Part shown: piece by piece, positions 32,501 to 42,887 of the stretch | Layout: the number at the start of each line of letters is the position of its first letter | How positions within the stretch are numbered: the stretch's first letter is position 1 | Source of the DNA: a virus | Direction: 5' to 3' (one strand) | DNA length: 64,000 nucleotides | IMG/VR virus record: IMGVR_UViG_3300039106_000653 | Coordinates: 1 to 64,000 of that record | The notes under the pieces: model-generated | Databases searched by the model: none | Seen by the model: only the letters and a program-made list of their open reading frames with translations | What the model was told of the DNA's origin: nothing | Made by a program: the position numbers and the translations under genes

Positions 32501-32772
32501 TAAATTATGCTGCCCTCAATTTTTCCTGTAGCCAAAACATATTGATAAATCTGCTTGACTAGATCATCCCGCCTAGTCATTCCTGCTTCTGGTTGTGCAT
32601 CCAATACTTTTGATAGATCACTTGGCGATATTTCAAACATCATTGAGTCAATAGGAGTGAAGATATTATCCACTATCTCGCCTTTACGCATTACGAGAGT
32701 AGCGCCACCATCAGCATTGAATGTTAATGGCAATGGTAAATAGTAATAAGTCTTTGGATTACACTGTATCAT
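32500..32772 (-). CDS. Small structural-operon protein
   Basis: A 90-aa protein from the ATG at 32772, which shares the TAATG junction with the previous stop; an upstream start at 32850 runs inside that gene. It has TYYYLPLPLTFNADGGATLVMRKGEIVD, beta-rich, with a helical C-terminus. No family recognised. Confidence 0.5.
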   Translation of the reverse strand: MIQCNPKTYYYLPLPLTFNADGGATLVMRKGEIVDNIFTPIDSMMFEISPSDLSKVLDAQPEAGMTRRDDLVKQIYQYVLATGKIEGSII

Positions 32773-34211
32773 TAGACATCTTCCTTCCAATTTAATGCTG
32801 CCCAGAATGTAGGAGCTACCGTAGCTGCCGCACCCAACACGCCTACACATAACACCATGATTGAGCCGCCAGTAGTTGCTGCCGTACCAGCCGCCGTGTT
32901 AGCCATCTTGATTAAGTTATCTTCAAAATATTCAAAATCAATCGCGTTATTGATATTGACAGTGGTCGGAATAATACCTTGAGCAACAATAATTCCACCT
33001 GCGATTGCTGTCGCTGTGGTTGAAGCTGTATCTACTTGTGCGCCTTCGGTAGTTAACGCAGCAAATGTAGCACCTGTAAATGTACTCGGCGCATAAATCA
33101 AAGCCCATGTAAACGCTGTCGGCCCTGTACCTGCTGCTGCAACCATGATATTTGCTTTAGTAGGTATAACAGATGCCCTACGACTAATATCATTCGTACC
33201 AGAAGGTCTAAGTGCAATTAATGGATACCATGAACCAATGGCTGCTGTAGCTGATATTGCTTTTGCCGCACCTGATACGTTAGCTATAAACGATCTATAG
33301 CGCCATGTAACCCGCCGCGCAAAAATATCACCTTCTTGAACTACCGAACAGTTAACCAGTTTAAGCAATCCAGCCTGTGCAGTTACACCTGTAGTAAATA
33401 TCTCTGCACGCATAGGAAAAGAGCCTGTTCTTGACCAAGGCACAGCAAGATTGTTTACTGAGTTAAATTGATGCGCCCAAACAATACCACCTGAACCTGT
33501 CTCGAATCCTACTCGAATAGTACCTACACCAAGCCATTGCCATTCAATAACTAAGTGCTGAGTCTTGGTAAAATCTAAATTAATACCCGATGCGCCTGTA
33601 CCATTTAACAAGTCGATATTCCATGACGCTTGCACTACCTGCTCAACAGCACCTACACCACCACCTGTGAGATAGCGTCTACTAATGAATAGCGCAGTAC
33701 CTACAGCTTCTAAGAAAATACCATCACCCGCGTTTGATGGGAACGTACCTTGGTCTGTAAAACACCCTACTCTCCATGTTTGGTTTGCTTGTAATACTGT
33801 AGCGTTAAAAGTAAATTGCGCTTTAGTTGATATACCGGGAGCGTAGCGGATATGATAAAGCGATTGAATCCAATACCCCGTTGCTGAGGCTGTTGTTGTA
33901 TTTAAATTCTGACACGCATCGTTGTTAAGTGTAGGAGGAGCACCTGCAACCGCAATAGCAGCGGGTAACAATGTACCAGCACCGTAAGCGGCTGAATCCC
34001 AATATTCCGCTCTAATCCCATTTGCGAAGGTGTAAGCAAACGCAATACGAGGCTCAGACACCCTTAGTCTTTGAAACGAATCTACTATTGGGTCTTGATC
34101 TGCAAAACTGATGTAATTTTGGTTTGCCCAGACGTTAGATAATTGAACAGGTACAGGGTTAGCTAATGTAGCTATGGATGTGCCGTTTTTACCGATTGTT
34201 GAAATGCTCAT
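32772..34211 (-). CDS. Large beta-rich virion surface protein
   Basis: A 479-aa protein from the ATG at 34211, with TAATG coupling. It is Ala/Gly/Thr-rich and beta-predicted, with FADQDPIVDSFQRLRVSEPRIAF near residue 35, a lectin-like middle (GIFLEAVGTALFISRRYL...HLVIEWQWLGVGTIRVGFE) and a C-terminal AAATVAPTFWAALNWKED. Likely a capsid-surface or tail appendage protein; the receptor role is inferred. Confidence 0.55.
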   Translation of the reverse strand: MSISTIGKNGTSIATLANPVPVQLSNVWANQNYISFADQDPIVDSFQRLRVSEPRIAFAYTFANGIRAEYWDSAAYGAGTLLPAAIAVAGAPPTLNNDACQNLNTTTASATGYWIQSLYHIRYAPGISTKAQFTFNATVLQANQTWRVGCFTDQGTFPSNAGDGIFLEAVGTALFISRRYLTGGGVGAVEQVVQASWNIDLLNGTGASGINLDFTKTQHLVIEWQWLGVGTIRVGFETGSGGIVWAHQFNSVNNLAVPWSRTGSFPMRAEIFTTGVTAQAGLLKLVNCSVVQEGDIFARRVTWRYRSFIANVSGAAKAISATAAIGSWYPLIALRPSGTNDISRRASVIPTKANIMVAAAGTGPTAFTWALIYAPSTFTGATFAALTTEGAQVDTASTTATAIAGGIIVAQGIIPTTVNINNAIDFEYFEDNLIKMANTAAGTAATTGGSIMVLCVGVLGAAATVAPTFWAALNWKEDV

Positions 34212-34480
34212 TATGCGAAAACCCACGCTATAGTGTAGATGCCATGTGCTAACACTGTGTTGCACTTAGCATAAATTGTGAAGCCAGAACTATTAACTAT
34301 ATTTCCAGCTATAACTGTTAAATCTTCTACCCAGTGACAATCAGCTTCATTATTTGTTGTAGCAGTTGGGAATATCCAAGCTTCAACTAGATTGCTACTT
34401 GTGATAGTAGGTGCTGATACAAATACCGATGCATCCGATGAACCAGCGCCAAAATTAACTGTTGTTGTACCTTGCGCCAT
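34211..34480 (-). CDS. Small virion protein
   Basis: An 89-aa protein, MAQGTTTVNFGAGSSDASVFV then EAWIFPTATTNNEADCHWVEDL. This beta-sandwich-like small protein is frequent beside head or tail genes in podoviruses and siphoviruses. Function unknown. Confidence 0.55.
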   Translation of the reverse strand: MAQGTTTVNFGAGSSDASVFVSAPTITSSNLVEAWIFPTATTNNEADCHWVEDLTVIAGNIVNSSGFTIYAKCNTVLAHGIYTIAWVFA

Positions 34481-34489
34481 TACCTATCC

Positions 34490-34906
34490 TTATAAAGAAA
34501 ATATCCCTGATGCATTGAAGGTTATATTAATATTCCCGCCATTTGGTGTAATCGGTAATCCAGTGACACCAGTATCTATATATGCAATCAAAGGCCAAGT
34601 TGTGTTAGCACCTGCATTCTTGCGATATAGCACTAATGCTTCTACGCTTGCTCCCGTTACTGACGAGAATGTGACATCGTTACCATCGAATACGCCGTTG
34701 ACTTGTGTCTTGGCTGTAATCTCTTGGTCAGTACCTACCACGCCTGTTAGGGAGCTATAAAACTGATGTGCTGCATTGTAGGTATAGGTTCCAGTATCAA
34801 CCAAAGCCACATAAACACCTGTAGCACCCTCTTCTGAGTTAAGAAGGTTATTTGATGTTCCTTTCATAAGTTCTTGCTTATAAAGAGGGTAAACAGAATT
34901 AGCCAT
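34490..34906 (-). CDS. Conserved-type phage head/tail protein
   Basis: A 138-aa protein: MANSVYPLYKQELMKG, VYVALVDTGTYTYNAAHQFYSSL, TNGVFDGNDVTFSSVTG, then EALVLYRKNAG and a PLIAYIDTGVTGLPITPNGG ending. This order is widely seen in phage structural clusters as a putative virion protein. It is well preserved here. Confidence 0.65.
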   Translation of the reverse strand: MANSVYPLYKQELMKGTSNNLLNSEEGATGVYVALVDTGTYTYNAAHQFYSSLTGVVGTDQEITAKTQVNGVFDGNDVTFSSVTGASVEALVLYRKNAGANTTWPLIAYIDTGVTGLPITPNGGNINITFNASGIFSL

Positions 34907-34909
34907 TAA

Positions 34910-35194
34910 TTACTTGCTCTCTTTGATAATAATTGATTGCATTTTGCCGTTCTTGTCACGCTGAATAGTAGCTACTACATCACCACGCTTTTTCTCTGGT
35001 TGCTGTAACTGATCTATTCTGTCGTTCATTAATTTGATTTGGTCGAGCACAGATACTAGCTGCTGTTCGTTATAACTGATAACCACTTCCTGTGGCTTTG
35101 TTTCGATTGGCCTTGTTTCGATGATGGGTGCTTCAACCTTTTTAGGTTTCTCGCTTAAATCTATGAAACTGTCAAAGAATGGATGCTTAGCCAT
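34910..35194 (-). CDS. Small coiled-coil protein in the structural operon
   Basis: A 94-aa protein from the ATG at 35194 (TAATG with the previous stop). MAKHPFFDSFIDLSEKP is followed by a Pro/Glu-rich linker and a coiled coil (QLVSVLDQIKLMNDRIDQLQQ). No family recognised. Confidence 0.5.
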   Translation of the reverse strand: MAKHPFFDSFIDLSEKPKKVEAPIIETRPIETKPQEVVISYNEQQLVSVLDQIKLMNDRIDQLQQPEKKRGDVVATIQRDKNGKMQSIIIKESK

Positions 35195-38100
35195 TACTTG
35201 CCTTTGCAACATTTAATGAAGTTATCGTACTGTGATATTTTTTCTTCAATATTATTCTCACGAATTTTATCTAGTGCTACTTTACCGCTAATCTCAGTTC
35301 CATTGATTTTAACCTTAACATCACTCAAATCAATACCGCTATTTATTATATCGTCAATACTAATATTCTTGGTATCAATAGCGTTTAGTTTTTCGGTAAG
35401 TTCATCACTAGTTGATTTAAGCTTTTTTAACTGCGCATCAAGTTCTGATTTTGTTTTCTCATATTCAGATAATTTTTTTGAATATTCTTCTTGAGGTATT
35501 TTATCACTATCTGGTTTATTCGTGGTGCTAGAGTTATCAGCTTCATTATTTACAGATAATTCCTCAGCACCTTTACCACTATTATTTGCATTATCAGATA
35601 CTTGTTCTTGTGGTTTAGAGATAGTGTTTTCTGGTGATTGAGATAATAAATGCTCTGCGTAATCTAATCCTATTTTACCAATAGCCTTTTGATCTAAATG
35701 ATATTCACCATCAGGACTAACTAATTTACGCGATGTTTCTTTGTAATTGTTTTTGTCTGATAGCTTTTCCTTTAGCTTTTTCAGCTCAATATTATTTAGT
35801 CTTAATGGGTGCGCAGGAGCATCATGCTCACTTAGCTTCTGTTCGTCTTTGTGATATTTATCATAATTAATTTCACTTTCTTCCTTGATAGTCCAACCGT
35901 TATTTACTCGATTTTCAATAACATCCTTTAGTGTTCTGTTTCCGTCTTTATCAGGCGCGTATTCTTTGGTTAGCTTGGATTTGGCTTGACCTTTACCTAG
36001 CTTGTCTTTTTTATTCAGAAATTCATCAAAGCTATCTGGTTTTACTTTAATATTATTAGGTTGACCTATGTCTCCGAATTTAGCTTCGGGAACATCATTA
36101 ACCGCACCCTCAGCATCAGCCTTGGGTGCAGCGTTATCTAACAGCCTTTCTTCTTGCCCGGTTTCATCGGTGGCATTGGCTTCATTGGTTTTTGCTTCAT
36201 CTTTATTCTCCGTTGTGGTTGTGGGTTTTTCTACTACATACCATCGCTTACTGTCTTTAACGGCATGATGGGTGTCTGTTAGATTGTTATCAGCTATGTG
36301 TTTATCAGCAACTTTCTTTGTGAGGAAGTTTAAGCTGCCTTGACCACTGTTATCATCGCCTCTGGCTTCAGCCTGACTCGCATCTTCACCTTTGCTTCTG
36401 GCACTTGAACTCCCAGCCTGTCCTGTAACTTGTGAATCTGCGACTGCTGGTACAATAGTTTCTGCTCCATTCTCGCCATTTGCTCCTGCATTCGTTTTAT
36501 TTGTTTTGTCATTATTCTCTGTAAGTTTCTGGTAATCTTTTAGTGCTATATCTGGTACATTCTTTTTATCTCTAATAGCATTACTTACGATTTCCTTGTA
36601 AGTAGCAACTGCACCATCTTCATTGAATGGTTTATCTGGTCTGTATTTAGCGTGAGATGCTTTGCTGTTATTAACATATTCATCCAGAGTCATTTGATAA
36701 AAAGGTTTAGGCTTCGGCTTGGAATCCTGTTGTTCTTCAGGCTCTTTTACTACAGGCTTAGGCTTATCTACCTGATTATCTATGTCAAATAACGGATCAA
36801 GATTATCAATATTTCTTATTCTTGAGCGATCAAATCTACCATTGAGATAACCATCTAACTTGCCAAGATCATTAGCTTTGCGTAATTCACTCCGCTTATC
36901 TAAAATCTCATTAGCCTCTGATTCAGTAAAACCCTTAGACTTAAAGTAGTCTATGGCTTTCTGGTTTCCACTAAGATCAACAGATTGATCTAAAGCATCG
37001 TTAGCTTTCTGATCTTGTACTGGTGGCGTAATTGCTTCTTTAGCCGCAATGCTTTCAGGCCGATTAGTTTCCTGCTGGTTTGCATTCTCTTTACTAATAT
37101 TTTGTGATTCAGTTGCAATATCAGTAAGGGTATTCCGAGTCTCTTGTTCTTTCTCTTGATTAGCGGGTAGTACATCGTTATTTTCTTGATTGGTAGCGAA
37201 ATCAGTTTCATTGCCAGATAATAAGTTACTGACTTCACTAGGATTACTTGCTTGACCGTTGCTTGACTGAGAAATCTGTTTTGACAATTCCTCTTGAGCT
37301 TTGCTATAAGGTATAAAATTAATATCAGGGTATTGCTTTTTTAGTGTTGGTATCGTACTGGCTACATGATCTGAAACTAGAACATTAGTTATACCGTATT
37401 CTCTAATTGTTTTTCCTGGTGCTGAAGTAACTATAAACGCACCGTCTTTATATGCACCACCAGCCGAACCAAGGTGTAATGAGCCTTGATTTCCTTTGGT
37501 TACTAATGGAGCAGTATCAAAACCTCTATCTTTGTTTACGCCATGATTTAATAAGTATAGCAAGCTACCTAATTGATTAGATTTTGCTATTCCATGTGCA
37601 TCAAATTGCGAACCAATATCACTATCTACGCCGCCACCTTCATGCCATGATTCAAAGTGGTCATGATTGTTTTTGGTCAGCTCGCCATTTTCATCGGTTT
37701 TAAAGTAATTACTATTATAAGCGTCCCTTATTTCTTTATTTTTATTTGCTAGAAGCTCTTTATTTGCTGAAATTTGCTGGTCAAACTTTCCTTTACCACT
37801 TGTACTAAGTAAATATTGTTTTACTTCATCTTCTATTTGTTCGACTGTTTTACCATTAGTTGTTATGCCATTTTTTCTAGCACTATTGATAGCATTATCA
37901 AGTCTAAATTTCTGATCTTCAGCTAGTGAATCATTCGTAACGACTGGTTCGCTCTGTGGCGTTGCACTTCCTGGCTCTCCAACATTAGTCGGTACTTCAC
38001 TATCTGGCTGTTCTGAGCTAGCAGGATTTGGCGTTGCTGCTCTACTATCTGGTGTAACTGTTGGTTCTCCTGTTGGAGTTCCTGTAGTTGTGTTTGCGTT

Positions 38101-39708
38101 ATCTGGGATTGTGGCATTAATTGCCTCTGGTTTATTTAAAGCGGATAACCGTTGAATCAACTCTCTAGTCGCTGCGTTTTTCTGCGCTCTAAGTTCTTCT
38201 GGTGTTTGATCGAAAGCATCAGACTCAATTAATCCTGCTACTGGCTGTCTTAGCGCGGCATCTGGTGGTAGTAATTCGCCTTCTAATGGAGAAGGAATTA
38301 CATCAGGTTGTGATTGCTGTCTTTCAACTGGTAGCTGCGATGGCTGCTCTGAAAGTGTACTGATAATAGGATTAATGTTATCAGTCGTTTTACCAGCATT
38401 ACTGACCAATTCATCAGCGACTCTTAGTGATTCGTCTAGTGATGTATTAGGGTTGACTATATCGCCAGGGTTGACTGATTGTCTTGCTTGCTCTCTTATA
38501 CGATCTGATGCTTGATTGAGTAAATCATTCTGCTCTTGAGTTGTGCCATCAGAGTATGGAGTAGATGCTCTAGCTTCTCTGGTAATGTCATCAAACTGCT
38601 GTGGTGTTATATTGCCCTGTCCAGTGGATTGATTAGCTTGACTTATCTCCTGATCTACAGCTTGACCTAATGCACTCGGTCTATCAACAGGCCGAGGACT
38701 CAATACACCTGCAACACCACCGATAGCACCACCACCGATAGCACCCATTGCACCTGCTGTTCTTGCTTGTGCATGTGCTTCGTCAGAGTTCCAGTCATTA
38801 CCTTTACCAGCTTCTTCAAGCAAGGTTTGACCATATTCTGTACCATATTCTGCGGGAGCTGTTGTAATACCACCTATCGCACCTCGTACAGCGCGATTAC
38901 TGTTCTTCATGAACGGCAATTTACCCGCTAAGGCATCAAGCCCTAACTTATCACCCGCCGCTTCTAATCCACCTGCTGCTAATGTAGCTGCAAAACCTTT
39001 GCCGATTTCATCAGCGGTAAGTGTTCTATTTTCATCTTGTGTTTTCTGCGCTAGGCCGCCACCTATCTCACCACCTTCTTGCGCTGTACCCATTCCGTAC
39101 AATGCTGCGGCTGAACCTATATTTGCAACTTTTTGTGTAACAAGCTTGGTAGCTTCTTGCTCAGAAACGCCTTTAGCAATTTCCTTGGCGACTTCTTTTT
39201 CGATATAGTTTTTAGCTATAGCCTTAGCACCAATAGAGCCTAATCCTGCGGTCAGGAATGCTTGTGCTCCTTGCGATACAGCATGACCTAGACCATACTG
39301 AGCAAAATCCACTAATGCGCTTAAATCGCCTTCTTTGGCCTTATTTAGTGAGTAGTCCCATTCGTCACTAGGTTTAGCAGTTTTAGCTATTTCTTGTTGG
39401 CCTTCTTGGTATTTTCCAAGTAGTCCGTTTTTAATGCCTGTCGCTAATCCACCTTCACCGACTGCGCTTTCAGCGGTAGCAGCAAGTCCAGCACCTAAGC
39501 CATATAGCGTAGTCGGTACTTGTTTGATGTCGTCTTTGATGCCTCGATAGAAGTCGCTATCATCTTTGGGTTGTTCTGGTTCGGCATCTTTATTAATGAT
39601 GCTACCATCGGCGGTATAACCTAGCTTTTGTAGTGCTGATGATAATTCATCATCATTTAAGTCATCAAGACCAGGGTTTAATCTTCTAAAAGAACTTAAA
39701 TCTGCCAT
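35194..39708 (-). CDS. Very large internal virion / polyvalent-type protein
   Basis: A 1504-aa protein. The first ~330 residues contain Gly/Ala-rich, membrane-active-looking segments (LYGLGAGLAATAES, AGAMGAIGGGAIGGVAGVL). A long low-complexity Gln/Asn/Ser/Pro region follows. A compact domain at ~690-805 reads LHLGSAGGAYKDGAFIVTSAPGKTIREYG and VLVSDHVASTIPTLKKQYP. The C-terminal third is charged and helical. Position after the transglycosylase gene suggests an ejected internal protein. The ~700 domain is not identified. Confidence 0.6.
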   Translation of the reverse strand: MADLSSFRRLNPGLDDLNDDELSSALQKLGYTADGSIINKDAEPEQPKDDSDFYRGIKDDIKQVPTTLYGLGAGLAATAESAVGEGGLATGIKNGLLGKYQEGQQEIAKTAKPSDEWDYSLNKAKEGDLSALVDFAQYGLGHAVSQGAQAFLTAGLGSIGAKAIAKNYIEKEVAKEIAKGVSEQEATKLVTQKVANIGSAAALYGMGTAQEGGEIGGGLAQKTQDENRTLTADEIGKGFAATLAAGGLEAAGDKLGLDALAGKLPFMKNSNRAVRGAIGGITTAPAEYGTEYGQTLLEEAGKGNDWNSDEAHAQARTAGAMGAIGGGAIGGVAGVLSPRPVDRPSALGQAVDQEISQANQSTGQGNITPQQFDDITREARASTPYSDGTTQEQNDLLNQASDRIREQARQSVNPGDIVNPNTSLDESLRVADELVSNAGKTTDNINPIISTLSEQPSQLPVERQQSQPDVIPSPLEGELLPPDAALRQPVAGLIESDAFDQTPEELRAQKNAATRELIQRLSALNKPEAINATIPDNANTTTGTPTGEPTVTPDSRAATPNPASSEQPDSEVPTNVGEPGSATPQSEPVVTNDSLAEDQKFRLDNAINSARKNGITTNGKTVEQIEDEVKQYLLSTSGKGKFDQQISANKELLANKNKEIRDAYNSNYFKTDENGELTKNNHDHFESWHEGGGVDSDIGSQFDAHGIAKSNQLGSLLYLLNHGVNKDRGFDTAPLVTKGNQGSLHLGSAGGAYKDGAFIVTSAPGKTIREYGITNVLVSDHVASTIPTLKKQYPDINFIPYSKAQEELSKQISQSSNGQASNPSEVSNLLSGNETDFATNQENNDVLPANQEKEQETRNTLTDIATESQNISKENANQQETNRPESIAAKEAITPPVQDQKANDALDQSVDLSGNQKAIDYFKSKGFTESEANEILDKRSELRKANDLGKLDGYLNGRFDRSRIRNIDNLDPLFDIDNQVDKPKPVVKEPEEQQDSKPKPKPFYQMTLDEYVNNSKASHAKYRPDKPFNEDGAVATYKEIVSNAIRDKKNVPDIALKDYQKLTENNDKTNKTNAGANGENGAETIVPAVADSQVTGQAGSSSARSKGEDASQAEARGDDNSGQGSLNFLTKKVADKHIADNNLTDTHHAVKDSKRWYVVEKPTTTTENKDEAKTNEANATDETGQEERLLDNAAPKADAEGAVNDVPEAKFGDIGQPNNIKVKPDSFDEFLNKKDKLGKGQAKSKLTKEYAPDKDGNRTLKDVIENRVNNGWTIKEESEINYDKYHKDEQKLSEHDAPAHPLRLNNIELKKLKEKLSDKNNYKETSRKLVSPDGEYHLDQKAIGKIGLDYAEHLLSQSPENTISKPQEQVSDNANNSGKGAEELSVNNEADNSSTTNKPDSDKIPQEEYSKKLSEYEKTKSELDAQLKKLKSTSDELTEKLNAIDTKNISIDDIINSGIDLSDVKVKINGTEISGKVALDKIRENNIEEKISQYDNFIKCCKGK

Positions 39709-41519
39709 TAATTAAATCCAAGTAATCCTGATTTATAAGAACCTAGCCGTTTTGATTTGCTTACAGCATCAGGGTAATCATTAACCGTTGATTCTGGATT
39801 ACTAATAAATTCTTTTTGCTGCTCTGGCGTCATATTCTCGAATACTCTACGCTGACTATCTGTTAATGAATTTAATATTTCTTGTTTTATTGAATCAATA
39901 CTGAACTTATTTTTTTCAAAAGTATCTAATACTTTTTTAGGGTCATCTGATTTAATAATTGCCTGCTGAACTATATCTGGGAATTTGTTGATACGAGCAA
40001 TATCTTTACTATCAAATCCAGGTTCATTATCGCTGGATGCAACATTAGCTTGGCTTTCTTGCTTGGGTTCAGTAGAAGTACCTTTTCCTAGTTTTCTAAT
40101 TTCATCTTGCAAAGCTGATGATGTTATTACTTGTCCATTATAAGTAGGCACGCCATTGGTAAATGTAGATGCCAGTGCTAATGTTTTAGCGCCTTGAATA
40201 TCACCTGTTGTATCAACATAGTTTCTGAATAATGCTAATCGCTCATTCTTGTTATCATAAGGTTCGCCACTGTCTTTGGCTTCAGTAAATAAATGATCTA
40301 CTAGGTCGCTTTGGGTTTCTTTAAATTCTTTGCGCTGATCTTTGTTTAAGTAAAAAGGCTCTTGTTTTTTAGCAGCAACAGTTTTTTCTTGAGGTAACTC
40401 TTTGGAGTTATCAGGATTTGTATCTTGTTTTGTTCCATCAAATTTCTTGGCATACCCAAGAACATCATTGACATAACTTTGATTATTAACCCCATTAGCG
40501 ACACCTTCTGCTCCTGCATTATGTGCTGCAATAGCCTTTTCTACACTACCAAATCTATTGACATTTTCAGCAAAAGCTTTAACAGCACCATTAATACTCT
40601 GTACAGGGTCGTTTCTATCTGCAATACCATAGTCTTTAGCAAAACCCTCATGTGATTGAACTAAACCTACAGCTTTTCCACCATCACCAATAGCTTTCGG
40701 GTTAAAACTACTTTCTTGAGCAATAATACCTTTGATATAGTTTTTGTATGAATCATCCAAGCCATTAGCCTTGAGCGCCTTAGATATTTCATCATCATAA
40801 GCCGAACTATTAGCCGGAATAGATTTATTACTTGGACTTGATGTTGATGCTTCTTGGTTAGACTGTTTGCCATATCCTAGTAGCGAATTACTAAACGCAT
40901 CATCAATACTTAAAAGCTTATCTCGTCTTTTATAAAGAGCGTCCTCTTGTTCTTTATTTTGGAAAGAACCATTCTTAATTAAATCTTCTACAGTTTTTAA
41001 ACTTTCGTCATTGGCTTTCTTAAATTCAAGCAATGTTTTATATTGATTACTATCTTTAGCGTTTAGTTTACCAACGGCATTACCGTTTTCATCATAGATT
41101 ACACCTGCCCTACGCTGCTCGGAACCAGCATCGTAGTAATCCGCTTGCTTGTTCTTTAAATTAACATCGCTAGTAGCTTGCTTAGAATCGGTTATAGCGC
41201 GATTAGCTGCCATTAAATCTGGATTATTAGCGTCATCAATGGTTTGCTTTCTGTTAAATTCAGCTTTAGGAGCTTCACCTGCAATTTGAGCTTCTGCAAT
41301 TAATCTTGCTCTATTTGCATCTGTAAGCTTAGCCTCGTTTCTTTGATCTGTTTTTTGCGCATATTGATCTTCAATCTCAAGACTTTTCGCTTTGTTATCA
41401 AGCGCGTATTTTTGCTGAAGCGCTAGTCTGTTATTTTCAATATCTTCATCAATATACTTATTTGCCAAAGTTGCTGCGCCTGCACCAACACCACCAAAGA
41501 ATGAAAGTAGTCCAGACAT
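39708..41519 (-). CDS. Internal virion protein with lytic transglycosylase (SLT) domain
   Basis: A 603-aa protein. Long helical N-terminal half. At residues ~255-370 an SLT-type lysozyme fold is visible: YIKGIIAQESSFNPKAIG with the catalytic Glu, GKAVGLVQ, then AFAENVNRFGSVEKAIAAHNAGAEGV and YVNDVLGYAKKF. It would cut peptidoglycan locally while the ejection proteins enter the envelope. The C-terminal 230 residues are helical and polar. It lies in a cassette of ejection-type genes, typical of podoviruses. Confidence 0.8.
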   Translation of the reverse strand: MSGLLSFFGGVGAGAATLANKYIDEDIENNRLALQQKYALDNKAKSLEIEDQYAQKTDQRNEAKLTDANRARLIAEAQIAGEAPKAEFNRKQTIDDANNPDLMAANRAITDSKQATSDVNLKNKQADYYDAGSEQRRAGVIYDENGNAVGKLNAKDSNQYKTLLEFKKANDESLKTVEDLIKNGSFQNKEQEDALYKRRDKLLSIDDAFSNSLLGYGKQSNQEASTSSPSNKSIPANSSAYDDEISKALKANGLDDSYKNYIKGIIAQESSFNPKAIGDGGKAVGLVQSHEGFAKDYGIADRNDPVQSINGAVKAFAENVNRFGSVEKAIAAHNAGAEGVANGVNNQSYVNDVLGYAKKFDGTKQDTNPDNSKELPQEKTVAAKKQEPFYLNKDQRKEFKETQSDLVDHLFTEAKDSGEPYDNKNERLALFRNYVDTTGDIQGAKTLALASTFTNGVPTYNGQVITSSALQDEIRKLGKGTSTEPKQESQANVASSDNEPGFDSKDIARINKFPDIVQQAIIKSDDPKKVLDTFEKNKFSIDSIKQEILNSLTDSQRRVFENMTPEQQKEFISNPESTVNDYPDAVSKSKRLGSYKSGLLGFN

Positions 41520-42034
41520 TATTTACCTTTAAACCCTAAAAGACCTTTTGGCGATTCTTGTTTTTGCTTGGATTCGTTTTTAACTTGATCTATTTGTTGT
41601 TGCAATTCACCATTACTTGCTTTCTGCTGTAATTCAGTAAGATACTGTTGCAATAAAGCAGGGTCATATTCACCCTTATGAATGTTCAAATATGTTTTCA
41701 TAACTATTTGAGTTACATAATTTGTTTCATCAGTAGTTAACGGCTTTCTACCAGTAGCCTCGATGTCTTGCATCAAATCAGCTAAAGTAGTTTGTCCTGC
41801 GGCAAAAGCCGTGCGAAGCTCAATTACACCTGTTTCTTTGTAAATAGCATCCAGGATACCCAATACGGCCTGAGATATTGCTTGAGTTCTATCGCCTTTA
41901 TCATATGCAGCAATGATTTCTTTAAAAACTTCATCGCGATAGAGTTTGTTTGAAATAAATTGTCTGACTTGCAAGAAGTAATTTAAAAACTGTTGCTTAA
42001 ACTGCGGATCATTTTCATTTGGCATTTTCAACAT
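41519..42034 (-). CDS. Helical virion-cassette protein
   Basis: A 171-aa protein from the ATG at 42034, just after the previous stop; a longer frame from 42094 runs inside the upstream gene. It is helical, with NENDPQFKQQFLNYFLQVRQFISNKLYRDEVFKEII and a C-terminal coiled coil ending SPKGLLGFKGK. The end resembles that of the 603-aa neighbour (KSGLLGFN), hinting at a shared assembly or ejection tag. Confidence 0.6.
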   Translation of the reverse strand: MLKMPNENDPQFKQQFLNYFLQVRQFISNKLYRDEVFKEIIAAYDKGDRTQAISQAVLGILDAIYKETGVIELRTAFAAGQTTLADLMQDIEATGRKPLTTDETNYVTQIVMKTYLNIHKGEYDPALLQQYLTELQQKASNGELQQQIDQVKNESKQKQESPKGLLGFKGK

Positions 42035-42035
42035 A

Positions 42036-42887
42036 TTAAGCACCTGCTCCAATAGGAACCCACATTCCAGCTTGAGGATTCCACATTCTGTCACCTACCA
42101 CTATGGGTGCTGATTGAATACCTGTGTTCGCTCTAACATCTTTTAGTCTATCTCTTGAGGCGTCAATTTGCATTTGAGCTGTTTGTTTTTGAGCATCTGC
42201 TGTTGAATAACTTGCAATTCCGCTACCCAGTAAGCCAACTATCTCTTTATTGTCTTTTAAAAATCCACCAACGCCACTTAATAAACTTGAATTTGATTCT
42301 TGTCCTACATTAGAGTTTTGCGCAACTTGCTGACTAACTGCGGTTGGCTGGGTTTCTGAATGCTTAGATTGCGACGGTATATAAACTTGCGGAGTATCTT
42401 GAGATTCCGCTGGAAGTAAATTTGGCTTACTTTGCTCTATGCTTGATAGATTTGGCGTTATTGATTGCTGTAATGCTTGTTGATTAGTTGGATTTGTTAA
42501 TTGCTGTGGGTCATAATTATCCTCAGCAATAGGCTTTGCATTTAAGGCGCTATTAAATCTTGGGGTAAGTGATTGATCTGGTGTTTTTACGTTATTTTGA
42601 ACTAGTCCAATTTTATTATCAAGAACATTCTCTCCGCCAGAATCACTAGAATTACCGCTAAGCGCACTTCCTGTATTAAATAGATTCTTGACTGGTGTTA
42701 TTGCGGTTGAGCCTAATGCTAAACCTCCTGCAACCATACCAAGACCGCCCATAACATCCCCATCTACAGCTTTTGCAATACCTAATCCTACAGTAGCTAC
42801 TGAAACCACCGCTGTAACTACAGCTCCTACTGCTGTTGCTGTTGCTGTTGAAACTCCCACCGCAATTAATGCCGCTGAAATACTCAT
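42036..42887 (-). CDS. Internal virion/ejection protein with Ala-Val-rich membrane segment
   Basis: A 283-aa protein. Residues ~3-65 are extremely Ala/Val/Gly-rich and hydrophobic (ALIAVGVSTATATAVGAVVTAVVSVATVGLGIA), as in podoviral proteins that insert in membranes during DNA ejection. The middle is Asn/Gln/Ser-rich and the end (DRMWNPQAGMWVPIGAGA) is a short structured tail. It overlaps the GNAT gene by 4 bases. Confidence 0.6.
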   Translation of the reverse strand: MSISAALIAVGVSTATATAVGAVVTAVVSVATVGLGIAKAVDGDVMGGLGMVAGGLALGSTAITPVKNLFNTGSALSGNSSDSGGENVLDNKIGLVQNNVKTPDQSLTPRFNSALNAKPIAEDNYDPQQLTNPTNQQALQQSITPNLSSIEQSKPNLLPAESQDTPQVYIPSQSKHSETQPTAVSQQVAQNSNVGQESNSSLLSGVGGFLKDNKEIVGLLGSGIASYSTADAQKQTAQMQIDASRDRLKDVRANTGIQSAPIVVGDRMWNPQAGMWVPIGAGA

